From Candidatus Hodarchaeota archaeon (GTDB lineage Archaea; Asgardarchaeota; Heimdallarchaeia; Hodarchaeales; Hodarchaeaceae), in assembly GCA_016840305.1 (NCBI GenBank), contig JAEOSP010000263.1:1-24898 (forward strand): a DNA stretch of 24,898 bases, read 5' to 3'. This document shows, piece by piece, positions 23,407-24,898 of this stretch. Both the position numbers and the translations under genes were made by a program. Below the pieces are notes generated by a model. That model made no database searches and was not told where the DNA came from. It saw only the letters and a program-made list of their open reading frames with translations. Each line of letters begins with the position of its first letter. Positions within the stretch are counted from its first letter, which is position 1.

Positions 23407-23915
23407 ACACTTGATACAGGTTGATCAATATGCAGAACTTTAGTTTCAACCTCATCCAATGCTTTATCACCAGGAAAAAGGAGACGAGCTTCTGCTAGTA
23501 ATTTTCTAGCTTCGCGTATTAGCTTTGCTTTTGCACTTGCCTCAATCCAAACAACCCAATCCATTTTCTCCAGGTGTAAAGGATATAATACGTAAAATTG
23601 CTTGTAAAGATTTTCTGCTTTTGCAAAATAAGCAGTATCATCCTTTCCCATTCTCATATACCCTCTAGCTAGATTTCTAATAATTACAATGTGTTTCTGA
23701 GGAGAACTTCGTGTTTCTGCTGTATTTAAGATTTCTTCGAGTCTACGAATCTTGTCTTGCAAACTTACCTTTTTACGTTCTGTACTTGAGGTTATAGCAT
23801 CCTTCGATTCGGATCGTGAATCTTTGCGAGTATCCATTCCTTTCTGAAGAGTGAGATCAGAATCACTACGAATAGTTTTTACTTTATCACTTTTACGCTT
23901 TCGAAGAAAACTCAT
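23403..23915 (-). CDS. Small TPR-like helical protein with charged N-terminus
   Basis: A 170-residue soluble protein. Residues 1-50 are highly charged and polar (MSFLRKRKSDKVKTIRS...), probably disordered. From 52 on there are paired helices: DKIRRLEEILNTAE, HIVIIRNLARGYMRMG, AKAENLYKQFYVLYP, WIEASAKAK and EARKLLAEARLLFPGDKAL. The A/L/Y/P spacing (LARGYMRMG...AKAENLYKQFYVLYP) is that of tetratricopeptide repeats, so a protein-protein interaction role is likely. The ATG at 23915 has a GGTGT site five bases upstream. The gene overlaps the MFS gene tail-to-tail, sharing a TTAA that holds both stop codons. The partner is unknown. Confidence 0.72.
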   Translation of the reverse strand: MSFLRKRKSDKVKTIRSDSDLTLQKGMDTRKDSRSESKDAITSSTERKKVSLQDKIRRLEEILNTAETRSSPQKHIVIIRNLARGYMRMGKDDTAYFAKAENLYKQFYVLYPLHLEKMDWVVWIEASAKAKLIREARKLLAEARLLFPGDKALDEVETKVLHIDQPVSSV

Positions 23916-24036
23916 TTTTACACCAATAATCTAGGAATAAGAGTGAGATAAAGGAGGATAAGTTATACAGTCATTGTGATATTAAAAATCTATTTGATTC
24001 TATTTGATTTTTAAATAATCAATGAATGGATCTTTT

Positions 24037-24898
24037 CTAAGATTTTTTTCTTCTATAACCACGAATTCTTCTTACTGCTATAATTATTACTACGATCGAC
24101 AAAATAAAAACTAAAAATGATGAGGAACGCGAGTCAAGTCCAAAAAAACTATTAACCTGATCAACTGAAATGGTAGTAGTTAAAATAACATCCACTCGCA
24201 GATCTTGACTTATTAAGTTGTGTGATTGGTCATATAACGTCACTTTTATTATATGATTACCCACTGATAGATTTTCCAGCCTTATCACGATTTCATTAAC
24301 CCAAATACTGCTAATAACTAATTCTCCGTCAACAATTACGGTATATCTATCAGGTGATACATCCTGAGCTAAAATACTTATATCTAAACTTTGACCATAT
24401 TGAAGACTTAGCAAAGCACTTGGTTCAAAATAATAAATTACTGGAGCATCGTTATCTACAACCGTAATTCTAAAATTGTCCTTAATAAGATTATTACTGG
24501 TGTCAAATACCTGTAATTCAACCAAATTAATACCAATATCTAAATCAACTAGAATATAAACTCTATTAGTCCAATTCCCTGATTCATAAATACTAGAGTT
24601 GATATACAGGACATAGAAAGCGGGCCTTATGTCAAAAATATTCCAAGCTAAAACAGAGCGTGTATTAGGATACTCAAACGTATGGTTGGTTTCTCTATTC
24701 AATAGAAGCGGAGTATCATTATCGAGCATAGTAAGCTCTATTAAATACTCTTGAATATTTCCAGAGAGATCAGTTAATGTTATATTCAAGATAGAAGTTC
24801 CAATTGGGAATATATCATATGAAATATTGAATGATTGGTTATAGTTCTTTACAATTCTCAGATTATTGTCAATTCTGATGAAATACTCGTCAGGTAGA
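24037..24898 (-). CDS. Cell-surface protein with Ig-like repeats and C-terminal membrane anchor, 5' end missing
   Basis: The frame stays open to the right edge of the window, so only the last 286 residues are seen; a TTG at 24789 is not a real start. Three similar beta-rich repeats of about 90 residues are visible. Each has a strand such as YFIRIDNN, YVLYINSS or YTVIVDGE; a middle N-W/V-strand region with G-x-N/H-x-x-x-V; the segment VFDTSNN, LYDQSHN or LTDLSGN; and, in the first two repeats, an end LDNDTP or VDNDAP. This is the yDxsgN...DNxxP pattern of Ig-like repeats common in large Asgard surface proteins. The C-terminus has a membrane helix (SSFLVFILSIVVIIIAV) and a basic tail RRIRGYRRKKS, so the repeats face outside. 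It is likely an adhesion, cell-envelope or S-layer-associated protein; the exact role is unknown. Confidence 0.82.
   Translation of the reverse strand, partial: LPDEYFIRIDNNLRIVKNYNQSFNISYDIFPIGTSILNITLTDLSGNIQEYLIELTMLDNDTPLLLNRETNHTFEYPNTRSVLAWNIFDIRPAFYVLYINSSIYESGNWTNRVYILVDLDIGINLVELQVFDTSNNLIKDNFRITVVDNDAPVIYYFEPSALLSLQYGQSLDISILAQDVSPDRYTVIVDGELVISSIWVNEIVIRLENLSVGNHIIKVTLYDQSHNLISQDLRVDVILTTTISVDQVNSFFGLDSRSSSFLVFILSIVVIIIAVRRIRGYRRKKS

Noticed and set aside
1..24898. CRISPR array or insertion sequence
   Set aside because: No regularly spaced direct repeats, transposase-like protein or terminal inverted repeats were seen anywhere in the window.

Overview
The window most likely comes from an Asgard archaeon (Promethearchaeota); this is an inference from gene content, and I cannot place it in a class. 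The DNA is AT-rich. It encodes a Rab/Ras-type small GTPase and a Roadblock/LC7 protein, next to clearly archaeal genes: NucS/EndoMS mismatch endonuclease, four-subunit PorGDAB 2-oxoacid:ferredoxin oxidoreductase, tungsten-type aldehyde ferredoxin oxidoreductase, and a B3/4 protein. Archaeal TATA-like boxes lie upstream of several genes. Many starts carry a GGTGA-type ribosome binding site, and several of these begin with TTG.

Layout. 1-1681: a PhnN-like ribose 1,5-bisphosphate kinase cut by the left edge, a divergent Rab-like GTPase and a convergent multi-pass membrane protein. 1682-2072: non-coding except for a short remnant resembling the C-terminus of a UPF0173-type metal-dependent hydrolase. 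2073-7623: a secreted Asp-box protein, a solo B3/4 protein, an unrecognised 221-residue protein and a large Eco57I/TaqI-like adenine-N6 DNA methyltransferase with no visible nuclease. 7692-14751: a metabolic block of AOR, a divergent ThDP-dependent lyase/decarboxylase, an SDR, a 3-hydroxyacyl-CoA-dehydrogenase-family enzyme and an MFS carrier. 14899-17121: a tight run of Roadblock protein, NucS and M19 dipeptidase. 17130-20507: zinc-ribbon protein, then porG-porD-porA-porB. 20779-23915: an Ldh_2-family dehydrogenase, a second MFS carrier and a TPR-like protein. 24037-end: the C-terminal part of a surface protein with Ig-like repeats.

How they fit together. The picture is an anaerobic, ferredoxin-based heterotroph. 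The M19 dipeptidase could feed amino acids, and PorGDAB and AOR would oxidise 2-oxoacids and aldehydes with reduction of ferredoxin. The 9.5-14.8 kb block looks like a carboxylic or hydroxy-acid uptake and cleavage route whose aldehyde product AOR could oxidise; its substrate cannot be read from sequence. No CRISPR array, transposase, rRNA or tRNA was seen. The most open items are the methyltransferase with its unknown downstream partner and repeated upstream palindromes, the AOR-lyase cluster, and the Roadblock-NucS-dipeptidase operon.
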